Positions 36,131 through 45,205 of a DNA stretch of 64,000 nt are shown here, piece after piece; position 1 is the first letter of the stretch, and the number at the start of each line of letters is the position of its first letter. The translations under genes were made by a program, and so were the position numbers. Origin of the DNA: Paenibacillus azoreducens (lineage in GTDB: Bacteria > Bacillota > Bacilli > Paenibacillales > Paenibacillaceae). The stretch is from the NCBI RefSeq assembly GCF_021654775.1, contig NZ_AP025343.1, positions 3,005,501 through 3,069,500 on the forward strand. Reading direction: 5' to 3'. The notes under the pieces were generated by a model. That model searched no databases. It was not told the origin of the DNA and worked only from the letters and a program-made list of their open reading frames with translations.

Positions 36131-36178
36131 AAAAGCTCATGCCGTCCGGTGCAATTGCCGTCAACAGCATGAGCTTTT
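36131..36178. terminator. Bidirectional terminator
   Basis: AAAAGCTCATGC and GCATGAGCTTTT form a 12-bp stem around a long loop between the convergent AraC-GyrI gene and the copper-amine-oxidase-domain gene. Both ends carry A/T runs. Confidence 0.8.
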
Positions 36179-36200
36179 ATGCTGCTATCAGAGAATTAGT

Positions 36201-37307
36201 TTAATAAGTGGCCCATGAGTCCAGACGGCCGTTATAAAAGTGAAGATAAGTATTGCCATATACCCATTGCTCAAAAGAAGAATATGAACTTGTATATGTA
36301 TTGATGTCATTCGGTCCTCCCCATGACATGAGCACTTGATCTGGGGTCATTCCAATGGCAATCTTTTGCTGGGCGATTAGATTCCAGATACGATCCGTCC
36401 AATTGGGGTGCTCTTTTTTAGGATCTTGAGTGTAAAAATGATCATAAATAACCCCGTTTGGATAGCCATTGATAGGAATCTTGAAGGTAACTTTTTGATT
36501 ACTTGCTCTTCTTGCCTGAATGACAGCATTCCCATCCTTAATGCTTAAGGAAAGAATTTTGATTCTTTCGATATTATACAGCGGGGTAGAAGAAGGCAGT
36601 GCTTTTTTGTTAGCCCAGACATATTCATTTTTAAAAGCTTCTTTGGTGAAAAGATTGTATTGAAGAATATGACAAAAAGTAGATGGCACATTTTCGAAAA
36701 TGGTCTCGTGTACTATTTTACTGTTCACTAATTGGATTTCGACATCTGTAATCAAGCCGGATGAACTCATGTTTATCACCCATCCGAATTGATTGGTCTG
36801 GTATAGATAAACTTTTGACCCCATATACCATCGGACAGAATCAGGTACAGTTTTTAAATTATTAATGATTTTTACAGTTTCCTGGTAATGACCGTAGTTG
36901 TCCCATAAGTAGACTGTTGTATATTCCCCAACATATTTGCCGGAGTAACCGGTGATCTGCAATAACTTTTCAAAGGTTATGTAGGTTGAATTTTTATAGA
37001 TTACTGAATTAGTTTTATTGATGTTAAACTTACCTTTTGATGAGGCGACAGTTATGCCATTGTTCGTGTCCAATGATACCCCCTTTAGACTGTTTAATAA
37101 TTTCAATGGTAAATATACCTTATCGTCATTAGCCAGGTAGGTTTTTTGCTCTAAAATATTGATGTGGCCATTAATGAATACAGCTACTTCTTGCGGATCA
37201 TATGAATTTGGAAGCGAATGGCCATCGGCATTTACAAATATAGGCCTAAAGATGGATGATGCGAACAATATTAGGAGCATTAACAGGTATTTTGAGTTTT
37301 TTTTCAT
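36201..37307 (-). CDS. Secreted protein with copper-amine-oxidase-like N-terminal domain
   Basis: About 368 residues. After a signal peptide (KKNSKYLLMLLILFASSI, cleavage likely around VNADG) comes a copper amine oxidase N-like domain (VAVFINGHINILEQ ... VYLPLKLL), common in Paenibacillus surface proteins and not itself enzymatic. The C-terminus has IGMTPDQVLMSWGGPNDINT followed by FEQWVYGNTYLHF, like the SmpA/OmlA or DUF domains that recur in Bacillaceae. The start is placed at ATG 37307 behind GGGGGATT; upstream codons to 37457 would spoil the signal peptide. Confidence 0.8.
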   Translation of the reverse strand: MKKNSKYLLMLLILFASSIFRPIFVNADGHSLPNSYDPQEVAVFINGHINILEQKTYLANDDKVYLPLKLLNSLKGVSLDTNNGITVASSKGKFNINKTNSVIYKNSTYITFEKLLQITGYSGKYVGEYTTVYLWDNYGHYQETVKIINNLKTVPDSVRWYMGSKVYLYQTNQFGWVINMSSSGLITDVEIQLVNSKIVHETIFENVPSTFCHILQYNLFTKEAFKNEYVWANKKALPSSTPLYNIERIKILSLSIKDGNAVIQARRASNQKVTFKIPINGYPNGVIYDHFYTQDPKKEHPNWTDRIWNLIAQQKIAIGMTPDQVLMSWGGPNDINTYTSSYSSFEQWVYGNTYLHFYNGRLDSWATY

Positions 37308-37573
37308 TACAATCCCCCGTTTTATTTTAGACGCTTCCTTAATATACCATGGAAATTCATATATTTCGATAACGAATATGGTACTAAAGTCTATGTAAAG
37401 AGTCTTTGGATGTAGATTTGAAACTTCTATTCCAGGTATAGTTCGGGAAAGACTCATAGGGAATCGTACATAGCATATGTTTAATGTTCGAAAAACCTAA
37501 CATCCGGTAGGCTTTTTGAGAAAGCTTGGACAAATCCTTGAAAAATGATTTTCATTACTCTATAATTGACGAG

Positions 37574-37584
37574 TCAACTGTTGA
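37574..37584. promoter_or_regulatory. Probable MarR operator
   Basis: TCAACTGTTGA is a perfect 5-bp inverted repeat about a central T, overlapping the downstream side of a TTGACG -35-like hexamer (37566) and 30 bp before the MarR start. The remainder of 37308-37613 shows no gene. Confidence 0.5.
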
Positions 37585-37613
37585 TCGATCATATGTGGAG
37601 GTGAGAAAAACAG

Positions 37614-38045
37614 ATGCACATGTCTTGTCAGGAAATGAAACAAATTTTCCTCATGATCAAAAATATTGATAGGCATGTAACCCAGCATTTTGAAAAGCGA
37701 ACAGGCATTAGCTTGACGAGATACGAGATCCTGTACAAATTATTTGAAAGAGGCCGTCTTTGTCAAATGAAGCTGCAGCATGAGTTGAAGATCGATCAAG
37801 CGGCGATTACGAGACACTTAAAAATACTTGAGGAAAAAGGCTTAGTCACCCGCAATCGTAATGAAGAAAATAATCGGGAAGTGCTTGTGCAAATTACGGA
37901 TGCAGGTAATGATATTTTAAAGGACTGTTACCTAGACAAAAAACGATTTATGGATGAATTGTTTGCTGAATTTACAGAGGAAGAGATGAAGCAACTGCAA
38001 TTATTAATAAAAAAGCTTGATCGTGACGCAGAAAAACTGACATAG
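37614..38045 (+). CDS. MarR-family regulator (MhqR/YodB-like context)
   Basis: 143 residues. The winged helix is visible in LCQMKLQHELKIDQAAITRH with the wing NEENNREVLVQITDAG. It precedes a nitroreductase on the same strand by about 100 nt. In Bacillus, MarR-type repressors MhqR and YodB control nitroreductases and quinone-detoxifying enzymes, and this pair fits that plan. A Cys pair near the N-terminus (Cys4 and the Cys of RLCQM) could sense electrophiles, but this is inference. Confidence 0.87.
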   Translation: MHMSCQEMKQIFLMIKNIDRHVTQHFEKRTGISLTRYEILYKLFERGRLCQMKLQHELKIDQAAITRHLKILEEKGLVTRNRNEENNREVLVQITDAGNDILKDCYLDKKRFMDELFAEFTEEEMKQLQLLIKKLDRDAEKLT

Positions 38046-38148
38046 CTAACCAATAAAACCTATTGAAATCGTAATGATCTTTCTTATTTTCATTTTGGCA
38101 GCATCCATAAATATTCATATCCATCTCAACTAGAAAGGGGTATCTGTG

Positions 38149-38775
38149 ATGCCACTGACACAAACAACAGTAGAACAAGTAATGCACGAACGTAAATCCG
38201 TTCGCAAATATAAAGAAGGGGTTGTCATCCCGCAAGAAAAGCTGCAATACCTTCTTCAACAAGCGATTACCGCACCTTCATCAAGTAATTTGCAACCTTG
38301 GCGATTTCTTGTGATTCAGGATCAACAAGTTAAAAAGGAACTGCGTGCGATAGCCAATGATCAGGAACAAGTGGAGACTTCATCGGCGATTATAGCTGTA
38401 CTTGGCGATCTTGAGATGTACGAACACGTCGAGCAAATTTATGATGCCAATTACGAACAAGGTTTTATAACTCGAGAAGTCGCTGATTTAATGATTACAA
38501 AATCGCGCGCTTTATACAGCAATTTACCGGAGGCAGTATTGAAAAATATTGTACACTTCGATGCAGGGCTGGTATCGATGCAAATTATGCTGTTAGCGAA
38601 AGATATGGGTTATGACACAGTACCAATGGGTGGTTTTGACAAAGTTAAATTTGCTGAAAAATTCAACCTTTCTCAGAATGAAATACCGATTTTACTCATT
38701 GCAATCGGTGAAGCTTCCGCCCCTGCATATGGGTCATCACGTCTGCCGCTGGAACAAATTGCACATTTTATTTAA
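38149..38775 (+). CDS. Nitroreductase-family FMN oxidoreductase
   Basis: 208 residues. The FMN-binding opening ERKSVRKYKEG and ITAPSSSNLQPWRFLVIQD and the later MGYDTVPMGGFD with ILLIAIGEAS are typical of the NfsA/MhqN-like family, which reduces quinones or nitro-compounds with NAD(P)H. ATG 38149 follows AAAGGGG. It is likely under the upstream MarR protein. Confidence 0.9.
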   Translation: MPLTQTTVEQVMHERKSVRKYKEGVVIPQEKLQYLLQQAITAPSSSNLQPWRFLVIQDQQVKKELRAIANDQEQVETSSAIIAVLGDLEMYEHVEQIYDANYEQGFITREVADLMITKSRALYSNLPEAVLKNIVHFDAGLVSMQIMLLAKDMGYDTVPMGGFDKVKFAEKFNLSQNEIPILLIAIGEASAPAYGSSRLPLEQIAHFI

Positions 38776-38862
38776 GCAGGCTCAAAAAAAACGATTAGTT
38801 AGATGATTTGGTATATAGGCTCAAGTATTCGATATAAATCCAAAATGAAATTGATTCTAAAA

Positions 38863-38886
38863 GTCGCCATATTGGCGGCTTTTTTG
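38863..38886 (+). terminator. Terminator after the nitroreductase gene
   Basis: TCGCCA and GGCGGC pair around a TATT loop and are followed by TTTTTT. It is short, but it is positioned between convergent genes. Confidence 0.7.
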
Positions 38887-38960
38887 CTTTAAAGAAAATA
38901 AGTTCCTGTCCCGGATCGAGGACAAGAACTTATATTTCTCCATTCCAATGAACAATGGCT

Positions 38961-40850
38961 TCATGAATAATGGATCGACAGTAAATTCCAATAGAATAAA
39001 TACGCTGTGTAACTTAAGCTGAGCAAAGCGATGGCACATCTGCTGATTGCAGACGCTTTGCCTTTGATGGCTTCAGCTCCGCTCCGCACCAGCATGTAGA
39101 CGCCTAATCCCGCCGCTAAAAAAGGCAGCGAACAAATTCCTAAGGCATACCAGATAGGGTACCCGTAAGTAATGACTTCCGAGTTGCCGTAGCTGAGCTG
39201 CAGCAGTAAAAATATCACAAAAAGCGCGGCCATGGCAGTGATGATCAGGATCCCCGGTTTCCAGCGTTTTCTAAAAAACGCAATGAAGGAGTACAGCAGC
39301 GCGATCACTAGTATCGCGGCCCAGACTATACCTGTACCCAAATAAATGCCAAGCAGTGTCTGCGGCTCCTCCCAAAACGAAGTAACCTCGTTCATGGTAA
39401 CTTCGCCGATGAACGTCATTTTCCACATACCGTTCATTTGGTGGAAGAAAATTTGCTCGTTCCCTCCCTTTTCCTGAAACAGACCTTGTGCGATCGGGGT
39501 ATAGGTTTTCTCCCGCACTTGGCCGCTGCCGTCCGGGAAAATGCCGGTTACTGTCAATGCTTCTCCGTTCGCTTTAACCTTAAACGTTCTTCCGAGAAAC
39601 TCCAGCCATTTGCCATATCCGTGCTGCGGGACTTTCGCAAATTTGTATTCCCGTTCATAGATATGCAAATCTTCGGGAGGAGGAGTTCCGGCTGCTTGCC
39701 CGACCGGCGTTCCCGGCAAAATATTTCCGATGCCATCAACCACCTTGTTCAGAATTTGATGCCCGGAGTTGGCGGAATTGATGACCACAAATATTCCGAT
39801 CCCATGCGAAGGGATAAGGGCCATTTCCGCGGAGAAACCATCGATGTCCCCGGTGTGCCACAGCTTCAACAGTCCGTTCTTCATCGTTCCCCTGAAAAAA
39901 CCGTAGCCGAGACCATCCACCAGGGGATGCTCTGCAAACTGCTTGTCATGCATCATCGTTATGGTTTCCGGATTCAACAAGGTGTTTCCACGATATTTGC
40001 CTTCATTTAGATGAGTTATCATATAATGGGCAAACTCATTCGGTATTACGTTCAATCCTCCCGCTCCCGGAAGATTTATATGGGAAAAAGGAAGCGGCTG
40101 ATATTTGCCTGCAGCGTAAACGTAAGATTTCGCCACATCGGGTTTTTGCTCATCCACAGAGAGACTGGCGTTCGGCATTTCCATCGGTTGGAATATATTT
40201 TTGTCCATATATTCGCTCAGCGTCATTCCGCTGGCCTGCTCAACCAGTACGCCCACTAATCCAAGGCCGGCGTTGCTGTAAGCATACTCTTCCCCCGGGG
40301 CCCTTACAGGCGGCTGGTGTTTAAAATAACGCTTCAAATATGCTCCGGACGATATGGTGTCCGCTTGCTTATAAGCGTTCACTCCATAAATCAATTCATC
40401 CAATCCCGCCGTATGGGTCAGCAAATCATGCAAGGTGATCGGCAATCCTTTATAGTTTGAAATTTGGAAGCCCGGTAGATAGTTATTCACATCCTTGCGC
40501 AGGTCCAGCTTGCCCTGTTCCACCAATTGCATCGCGGCCGTCGCGGTTACCGATTTAACCAGCGAACCGATTCGGATAAGCGTTTTATCCGGGTTCATGG
40601 CGGTTTGCCGCTCGAGATCCGCGAACCCGTACCCTTTGCTGAAAAGAATCTTTTGGCCCGACGTCACCACTACGGTGGCCCCCGGGATATGGAGCCGTTC
40701 CATATCTTCCTTCATGATCCGGTCTACTTCCAATTCAACCTGAGATGCTGCTAAAGTTTTGGCAGCTGCGGCGGTATCTGCCGGAAGCAGTAAATGAGCC
40801 ATCAGGAGCATGAAAGCCATAAGGCAAACCGCGGTTTTTTTCAGATTCAT
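38961..40850 (-). CDS. Exported serine hydrolase (beta-lactamase fold) with C-terminal membrane domain
   Basis: 629 residues. A signal peptide (about 1-30) precedes a class-C beta-lactamase/D-Ala-D-Ala carboxypeptidase-like domain with SLVK (Ser near residue 95), YSNAGLGLVG (Y-S-N) and WHTGDIDGFSAE (HTG). A beta-rich middle is followed by four membrane segments from about residue 515. This three-part layout is common in Firmicute FmtA/PBP4*-like proteins. It is divergent from a two-component system whose first gene starts 173 bp away, so it may be a target of that system. Confidence 0.88.
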   Translation of the reverse strand: MNLKKTAVCLMAFMLLMAHLLLPADTAAAAKTLAASQVELEVDRIMKEDMERLHIPGATVVVTSGQKILFSKGYGFADLERQTAMNPDKTLIRIGSLVKSVTATAAMQLVEQGKLDLRKDVNNYLPGFQISNYKGLPITLHDLLTHTAGLDELIYGVNAYKQADTISSGAYLKRYFKHQPPVRAPGEEYAYSNAGLGLVGVLVEQASGMTLSEYMDKNIFQPMEMPNASLSVDEQKPDVAKSYVYAAGKYQPLPFSHINLPGAGGLNVIPNEFAHYMITHLNEGKYRGNTLLNPETITMMHDKQFAEHPLVDGLGYGFFRGTMKNGLLKLWHTGDIDGFSAEMALIPSHGIGIFVVINSANSGHQILNKVVDGIGNILPGTPVGQAAGTPPPEDLHIYEREYKFAKVPQHGYGKWLEFLGRTFKVKANGEALTVTGIFPDGSGQVREKTYTPIAQGLFQEKGGNEQIFFHQMNGMWKMTFIGEVTMNEVTSFWEEPQTLLGIYLGTGIVWAAILVIALLYSFIAFFRKRWKPGILIITAMAALFVIFLLLQLSYGNSEVITYGYPIWYALGICSLPFLAAGLGVYMLVRSGAEAIKGKASAISRCAIALLSLSYTAYLFYWNLLSIHYS

Positions 40851-41023
40851 TGTGTTCTCCCCACCAATCCCTATCTGTTTTTATCTTCTGAAGTGTACCA
40901 CGCTACCCTTTACCTTCCATTTCATCAATCTTAAATTAATCTTACAAACAGGATTCGCGGACAAAAGTGAGAAACATTTATGTAGAGAATACTTATAACC
41001 CCATCGGATTAGGAGAATGGAAA

Positions 41024-41740
41024 GTGAACAGAACTGTGCTTTTAGTGGATGACGAACCGGAAATTGTAGAACTTCTGCGGCTTTTTCTGGAGAAAGAAGG
41101 GCTCCGGATTTTTGAAGCCCATGACGGAGAAGTGGCTTGGAAAATGATTCGCGAAAATAAAATAGATCTCGCTGTAATCGATATTATGATGCCCAAGCTC
41201 GATGGAATCAGGCTGTTAAAACAAATGCGGACCGAATACAAGCTGCCGGTCATCATGCTGTCGGCCAAAAATCAGGATAGCGACAAAATATTGGGTCTCG
41301 GACTCGGTGCCGACGATTTCATCGCCAAGCCTTTTAACCCTCTGGAAGTCGTGGCGAGGATTCAGGCGATGCTTCGCCGGACATACGAATTTAATGATTT
41401 CCCTTCCGCCGCGCCGGAAGAACAGGTTCAGGTCAAGATCGGTAATCTGGTGCTGGATCACCATGATTATGTGGTTAATAAAGACGGCCGCGAAGTTATA
41501 CTGACCGCCACGGAATATAAACTGCTCAAAGCAATGATGGAATCGCCCGGACGGATTTTCACAAAAAAACAATTGTTCGAGCAGGTCTGGAGCGATGTTT
41601 ACCATGAGGACGCGAATACGATTATGGTCCATATTTCACGTCTGCGGGAGAAGCTGGAGGACGATCCGCGTCAGCCGATTTACATTCGTACGATTCGTGG
41701 TTTGGGATATAAATTTGCCAAAAAGGATGACTTTCAGTGA
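41024..41740 (+). CDS. OmpR-family response regulator (VanR-like)
   Basis: 238 residues. The receiver has VLLVDDEPEIVE, phospho-acceptor Asp in LAVIDIMMPKLDG and Lys in DFIAKPF. The winged-helix domain ends with RGLGYKF. GTG 41024 is chosen because TAGGAG lies ahead and the sequence then opens with the receiver; the frame upstream to 40967 is not typical. It overlaps the kinase start (GTGA). Confidence 0.92.
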   Translation: MNRTVLLVDDEPEIVELLRLFLEKEGLRIFEAHDGEVAWKMIRENKIDLAVIDIMMPKLDGIRLLKQMRTEYKLPVIMLSAKNQDSDKILGLGLGADDFIAKPFNPLEVVARIQAMLRRTYEFNDFPSAAPEEQVQVKIGNLVLDHHDYVVNKDGREVILTATEYKLLKAMMESPGRIFTKKQLFEQVWSDVYHEDANTIMVHISRLREKLEDDPRQPIYIRTIRGLGYKFAKKDDFQ

Positions 41741-42786
41741 AAAAAGACAAGCTTTTCTATACCTTGATGAAGTCGTATATCTTTTTTGCGCTGACGATGG
41801 GGATCGTAAATGTGCTGTTTCTGGTTATTCTCATACGTCCCATTTCAGGGAGTATTGACATCACGTTGGATTGGCTGCTGCTCTTTATTCTGTTGTTTGG
41901 ATTGAATGTGTGGGGGTACAGCCTGTGGATGGCTGGGCGGATTACGAAACCGTTGGAGAAAATTGCAGACGGGGTTCAACAAATGGCGGAAGGCCGTTAT
42001 CAACAGCGCCTGGATTTCGAGGCCGGCTATGAATTTGGAGTGATTCAACGGCATTTTAATGAAATGGCCGCCAATCTGGAGCGGACGGAAGAGGAGAACC
42101 GCCGTCTTGAAAGCGGCCGGCAGCAAATGCTGGTAGATATCTCCCATGATTTGAAAACCCCAATCACAACCATTCAAGGTTATGCCAAAGCCTTACAGCT
42201 TGGACTTGTCGACAACGAAGAGCAGAAGGATAAATATTTGCGGCTGATCTATAACAAAGCGGTGCTCGTAAGCGATTTAATCGAGGATATTTTCAGCTTG
42301 TCCACGCTGGAGAGCCCCGAATATCCTCTTTCCGCCACATCAGGCGACCTGGCTGAGTTGATTCGGGAGATCGCGGCCGAGTATTATGATCAGTTTGAGG
42401 ACAAAGGCTTTAACTTGGAGCTGAATATCCCCTCCGGAGAAGTACCCGTTCGTTGTGATTTCAAATTGATGCGAAGGGCAGTATCCAATTTGGTTTCCAA
42501 CGCCTTGCAGCACAACTCATCCGGGACGAAAGTATCTATCTCCGTGGAGGAAACCTCTGATAAAGCGATTGTTCATATCGTTGACGACGGAGCAGGCATC
42601 CCGGATGCTTTGAAAGAAATGGTTTTCGAACCTTTTGTACGGGGGGATCTCTCAAGAAGAAGCGACGGGGGAACAGGTCTAGGGCTGGCCATTGCCAAAA
42701 AAACGGCGGAACTGCACGGTGGCAGATTAGAGCTCGACAATCGTGGAGGGTTGACAGCATTTCAATTGGTGTTAAATAAAGACTAG
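41737..42786 (+). CDS. Sensor histidine kinase
   Basis: 349 residues. There are two close membrane segments (about 14-36 and 45-68) with almost no extracellular loop, then HAMP, HisKA box VDISHDLKTPITTIQG, N box AVSNLVSNALQH and G boxes VDDGAGIPD and GGTGLGLAIAKKT. The intramembrane sensor layout resembles BceS/VanS-type kinases. It forms a pair with the preceding regulator. Cell-wall stress is a reasonable guess at the signal, given the serine hydrolase gene on the other side. Confidence 0.92.
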   Translation: MKKDKLFYTLMKSYIFFALTMGIVNVLFLVILIRPISGSIDITLDWLLLFILLFGLNVWGYSLWMAGRITKPLEKIADGVQQMAEGRYQQRLDFEAGYEFGVIQRHFNEMAANLERTEEENRRLESGRQQMLVDISHDLKTPITTIQGYAKALQLGLVDNEEQKDKYLRLIYNKAVLVSDLIEDIFSLSTLESPEYPLSATSGDLAELIREIAAEYYDQFEDKGFNLELNIPSGEVPVRCDFKLMRRAVSNLVSNALQHNSSGTKVSISVEETSDKAIVHIVDDGAGIPDALKEMVFEPFVRGDLSRRSDGGTGLGLAIAKKTAELHGGRLELDNRGGLTAFQLVLNKD

Positions 42787-42870
42787 GCTTTTTTCATTTC
42801 GGAATGATGGTTGGTATGCGCCGATCTAATTAACTTAGCTAGACTAACGGGGGTTCAATAAAAGTAAAAC

Positions 42871-42902
42871 AAAAATCAGTCCATTTTACAGAACTGATTT
42901 TT
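42871..42902 (+). terminator. Intrinsic terminator of the two-component operon
   Basis: AAAAATCAGT pairs with ACTGATTTTT around a 12-nt loop. It lies 85 nt after the kinase stop. The gap up to 43026 shows no gene. Confidence 0.8.
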
Positions 42903-43026
42903 CGATGCATAACAGTAAGTTGGGACCATACGCACCAAGGGGACGAAATATCATGCTTCAAGATGATCAGCGCAAACAAAGAGTCATATGTCTGGCATTC
43001 GTCGTAGATGCCTCAAAAGGTCCCAA

Positions 43027-43728
43027 TTATTTTAAGCCTTTTCGAATCGCATCCGTTCGCCGGTTAACCCGTTTGCGCAGCAGATTCAATAATAGCTTCT
43101 TCACAGGGCTTTTAACATTGTTATACTTAGTGAAAAAATCATCCGGATTGGCGAAATAGCCCAAATCCTCCGTAATCGAAAAGCTTTGGATATAGGTGCT
43201 GCCGCCACGCCAGCAGAGATTGATAGCCGTTTTATCTTTGATCGATACACCGTATCCGATGTATCCCCCGTTATAGCTGCAGAGTTTATCCTGAACCTGC
43301 TTGAGATAGGGATCGTCAATAATGACACCCTCCAAAGCCACCCAGTTGCCTTCAAACCAGACTTCTGTCCATGCATGAACGATATTGTCGGGCGCGAAGG
43401 CGTAAATGATGCCGGTAAGGGCTCCTTTTTGCATTTTTTTATCGATATAAAAACCGTGGATTCTGCAAGGAATCGAGGCGCCCCGGAGCAGCGCCATGAG
43501 CAAAATGCTTTTGGTATTGCATTGTCCGTATCCGTCCGAAAGCACCTCCGATGCGGGAATATCATCGCCGCGGTTATAGCCGAACTTGATCCGGTTTCGT
43601 ACATAATCGTATATTTGGCGAATTTTTTCGTATTCATCAGCGTCTTTCCAGCGTTTATCAGCTATAAGCTTTTGAATTGACGGATGGTTATAATCGACTA
43701 AGTTTGTGGCTTGTAAATATGCTTCCAT
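43027..43728 (-). CDS. Transglutaminase-like cysteine peptidase-fold protein
   Basis: About 233 residues. The papain-like catalytic triad is visible: Cys in GYGQCNTKSILLMALLR, His in IVHAWTEVWF and Asp nearby in the following strand region (IIDDPY). Such stand-alone transglutaminase-core proteins in bacteria are usually proteases or amidases with uncertain substrates. ATG 43728 follows AAGGGTG at a normal distance; GTG 43737 and ATG 43734 are alternatives. It is downstream of, and on the same strand as, an AraC gene. Confidence 0.85.
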   Translation of the reverse strand: MEAYLQATNLVDYNHPSIQKLIADKRWKDADEYEKIRQIYDYVRNRIKFGYNRGDDIPASEVLSDGYGQCNTKSILLMALLRGASIPCRIHGFYIDKKMQKGALTGIIYAFAPDNIVHAWTEVWFEGNWVALEGVIIDDPYLKQVQDKLCSYNGGYIGYGVSIKDKTAINLCWRGGSTYIQSFSITEDLGYFANPDDFFTKYNNVKSPVKKLLLNLLRKRVNRRTDAIRKGLK

Positions 43729-43771
43729 GGTCATCACCCTTTCTGCCTTAACTATAAGGGAGACGGGGGCT

Positions 43772-44548
43772 TTATACTTTCAAAAATCTGCTATGTTGCA
43801 CAATTGCACGTGCAGTCATTCCGAGTTTGTCTCTGACGGTTCTGGAGAAATGGGAGGAACTGCTGAAGCCGGCATCAATCGCAGCATCCGTCATTGACTT
43901 GCCGCTAAAAACAGCTTGGAACGCCGTTTCTAACTTATGATGAACGATATAGCTTGCAAGCGATATGCCAACCTTGTTTTTGAATATATGAGATAATCTG
44001 CTCTCAGAAATATACATGCATTGGCTGAGATCTTTTACGGTCAACTGATGCGGCGGCTGTGTATCTATAGCGTGCAAAACTTCCTGAATGCGGTCATCCA
44101 GATCAGGTTTTTGGTTATTTTCATTGATCCGCAGAATCTGCATGCAAAGCTGCATTGCAGTGTCATATTCAGCCTGGCCATTCACCGAAAATAATCGTTC
44201 AACAGCCAGCTGCTGCAGCTCTGTAGCCTGATTTTTATCCAGCACATATACACATGAATCTTTCAAGTAGGTCCGTTTCACAAGCTCGCCGAATGTCGAT
44301 TCCGGGTTAATCAATATGTACCATTGCCATTGCCGAAGGCCCTGCAGCTGATGAGTAACGTTGGATTGGAGAATAAAACCCGATGCTTGCATGGGTTGAC
44401 CTTCGACCGTTATCGCCACATTTTGTTCGAGCCCGACCGTAAGTTGAATGTAGTGGTGGCTGTGATCGTCCGCATCTACTTTGTTCGTGAGAAAAGAGAC
44501 ATGATCCTGGCTAGAATACAAAATGAGCTCATAGGGGGAAACAATCAT
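43772..44548 (-). CDS. AraC-family transcriptional regulator
   Basis: About 258 residues. An N-terminal beta-rich sensor domain precedes the double helix-turn-helix (LTVKDLSQCMYISESRLSHI and MTDAAIDAGFSSSSHFSRTV). The start is set at ATG 44548 behind AAGGAGGAG; codons up to 44707 look non-coding. It probably controls the transglutaminase-like gene 44 nt downstream. It is encoded directly after the repeat-peptide gene, but separate control is likely. Confidence 0.85.
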   Translation of the reverse strand: MIVSPYELILYSSQDHVSFLTNKVDADDHSHHYIQLTVGLEQNVAITVEGQPMQASGFILQSNVTHQLQGLRQWQWYILINPESTFGELVKRTYLKDSCVYVLDKNQATELQQLAVERLFSVNGQAEYDTAMQLCMQILRINENNQKPDLDDRIQEVLHAIDTQPPHQLTVKDLSQCMYISESRLSHIFKNKVGISLASYIVHHKLETAFQAVFSGKSMTDAAIDAGFSSSSHFSRTVRDKLGMTARAIVQHSRFLKV

Positions 44549-44731
44549 CGAAGCCTTGCTCCTCCTTTTCGCGGGAATCGTAAATTTATTGGGGTACTTG
44601 GGGTATTTGTTCGAATTATACATATCAAGACTCGGCAAGTAAAGCGCAAGAGGGGAAGGTGCGATTTTATAGGCAGATTGAAATTGAAAAAACAACGAAC
44701 CGTTCAAAAGAACGATTCGCTGTTTACAAAA

Positions 44732-45205
44732 TTAATATTCAGCACCATGGTTAAAGGTTAAGTATTCCGCACCATGATTGAGCGGCGAGTATTCCGCGCC
44801 ATGATTAAGGGCTGAGTATTCCGCGCCATGATTAAGTGCTGAGTATTCCGCACCATGATTGAGTGGCGAGTATTCCGCGCCATGATTGAGTGGTGAGTAT
44901 TCCGCGCCATGATTGAGTGGTGAGTATTCAGCACCATGATTGAGTGGTGAGTATTCAGCACCATGATTGAGTGGTGAGTATTCCGCACCATGATTAAGGG
45001 CTGAGTATTCTGCGCCATGATTGAGCGGCGAGTATTCCGCGCCATGATTGAGTGGCGAGTATTCCGCACCATGATTAAGGGCTGAGTATTCTGCGCCATG
45101 GTTTAATTGCTTGATCGGTGCGCTAGCTTGTGTGACGGACGGTAATGCAGCACTACTGAATGCGATGATGGCTAAAGCGGTGACTAAAGTTAAAGCCTTC
45201 TTCAT
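44732..45205 (-). CDS. Exported multicopy repeat peptide precursor (14 x NHGAEY)
   Basis: 157 residues. A signal peptide (KKALTLVTALAIIAFSSAAL, cleavage likely after TQA) is followed by almost nothing but a nine-residue tandem repeat, LNHGAEYSP or LNHGAEYSA, giving 14 copies of NHGAEY. The core is invariant and only the P/A position varies, with one divergent copy (YLTF) before the last. The ATG at 45205 follows GGAGAG and lies 53 nt inside the 3' end of the TPR gene, the layout of rap-phr pairs. It looks like a precursor releasing many copies of a short signalling peptide; this is inference, and a cell-surface repeat protein is the alternative. Confidence 0.8.
   Translation of the reverse strand: MKKALTLVTALAIIAFSSAALPSVTQASAPIKQLNHGAEYSALNHGAEYSPLNHGAEYSPLNHGAEYSALNHGAEYSPLNHGAEYSPLNHGAEYSPLNHGAEYSPLNHGAEYSPLNHGAEYSALNHGAEYSALNHGAEYSPLNHGAEYLTFNHGAEY
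44735..45106 (-). repeat. 27-bp coding tandem repeat, 13-14 units
   Basis: The repeat unit is 27 bp and encodes LNHGAEYS(P/A). Adjacent units differ by a few silent changes (GCG/GCA, TCC/TCT) so the array is recent or kept homogeneous by recombination. Copy number is expected to differ between strains. Confidence 0.9.

Noticed and set aside
44735..45106. 27-bp regular repeats looking like a CRISPR array
   Set aside because: There are no spacers; units are head-to-tail, in frame, and encode a constant nine-residue peptide after a signal sequence. It is a coding tandem repeat.
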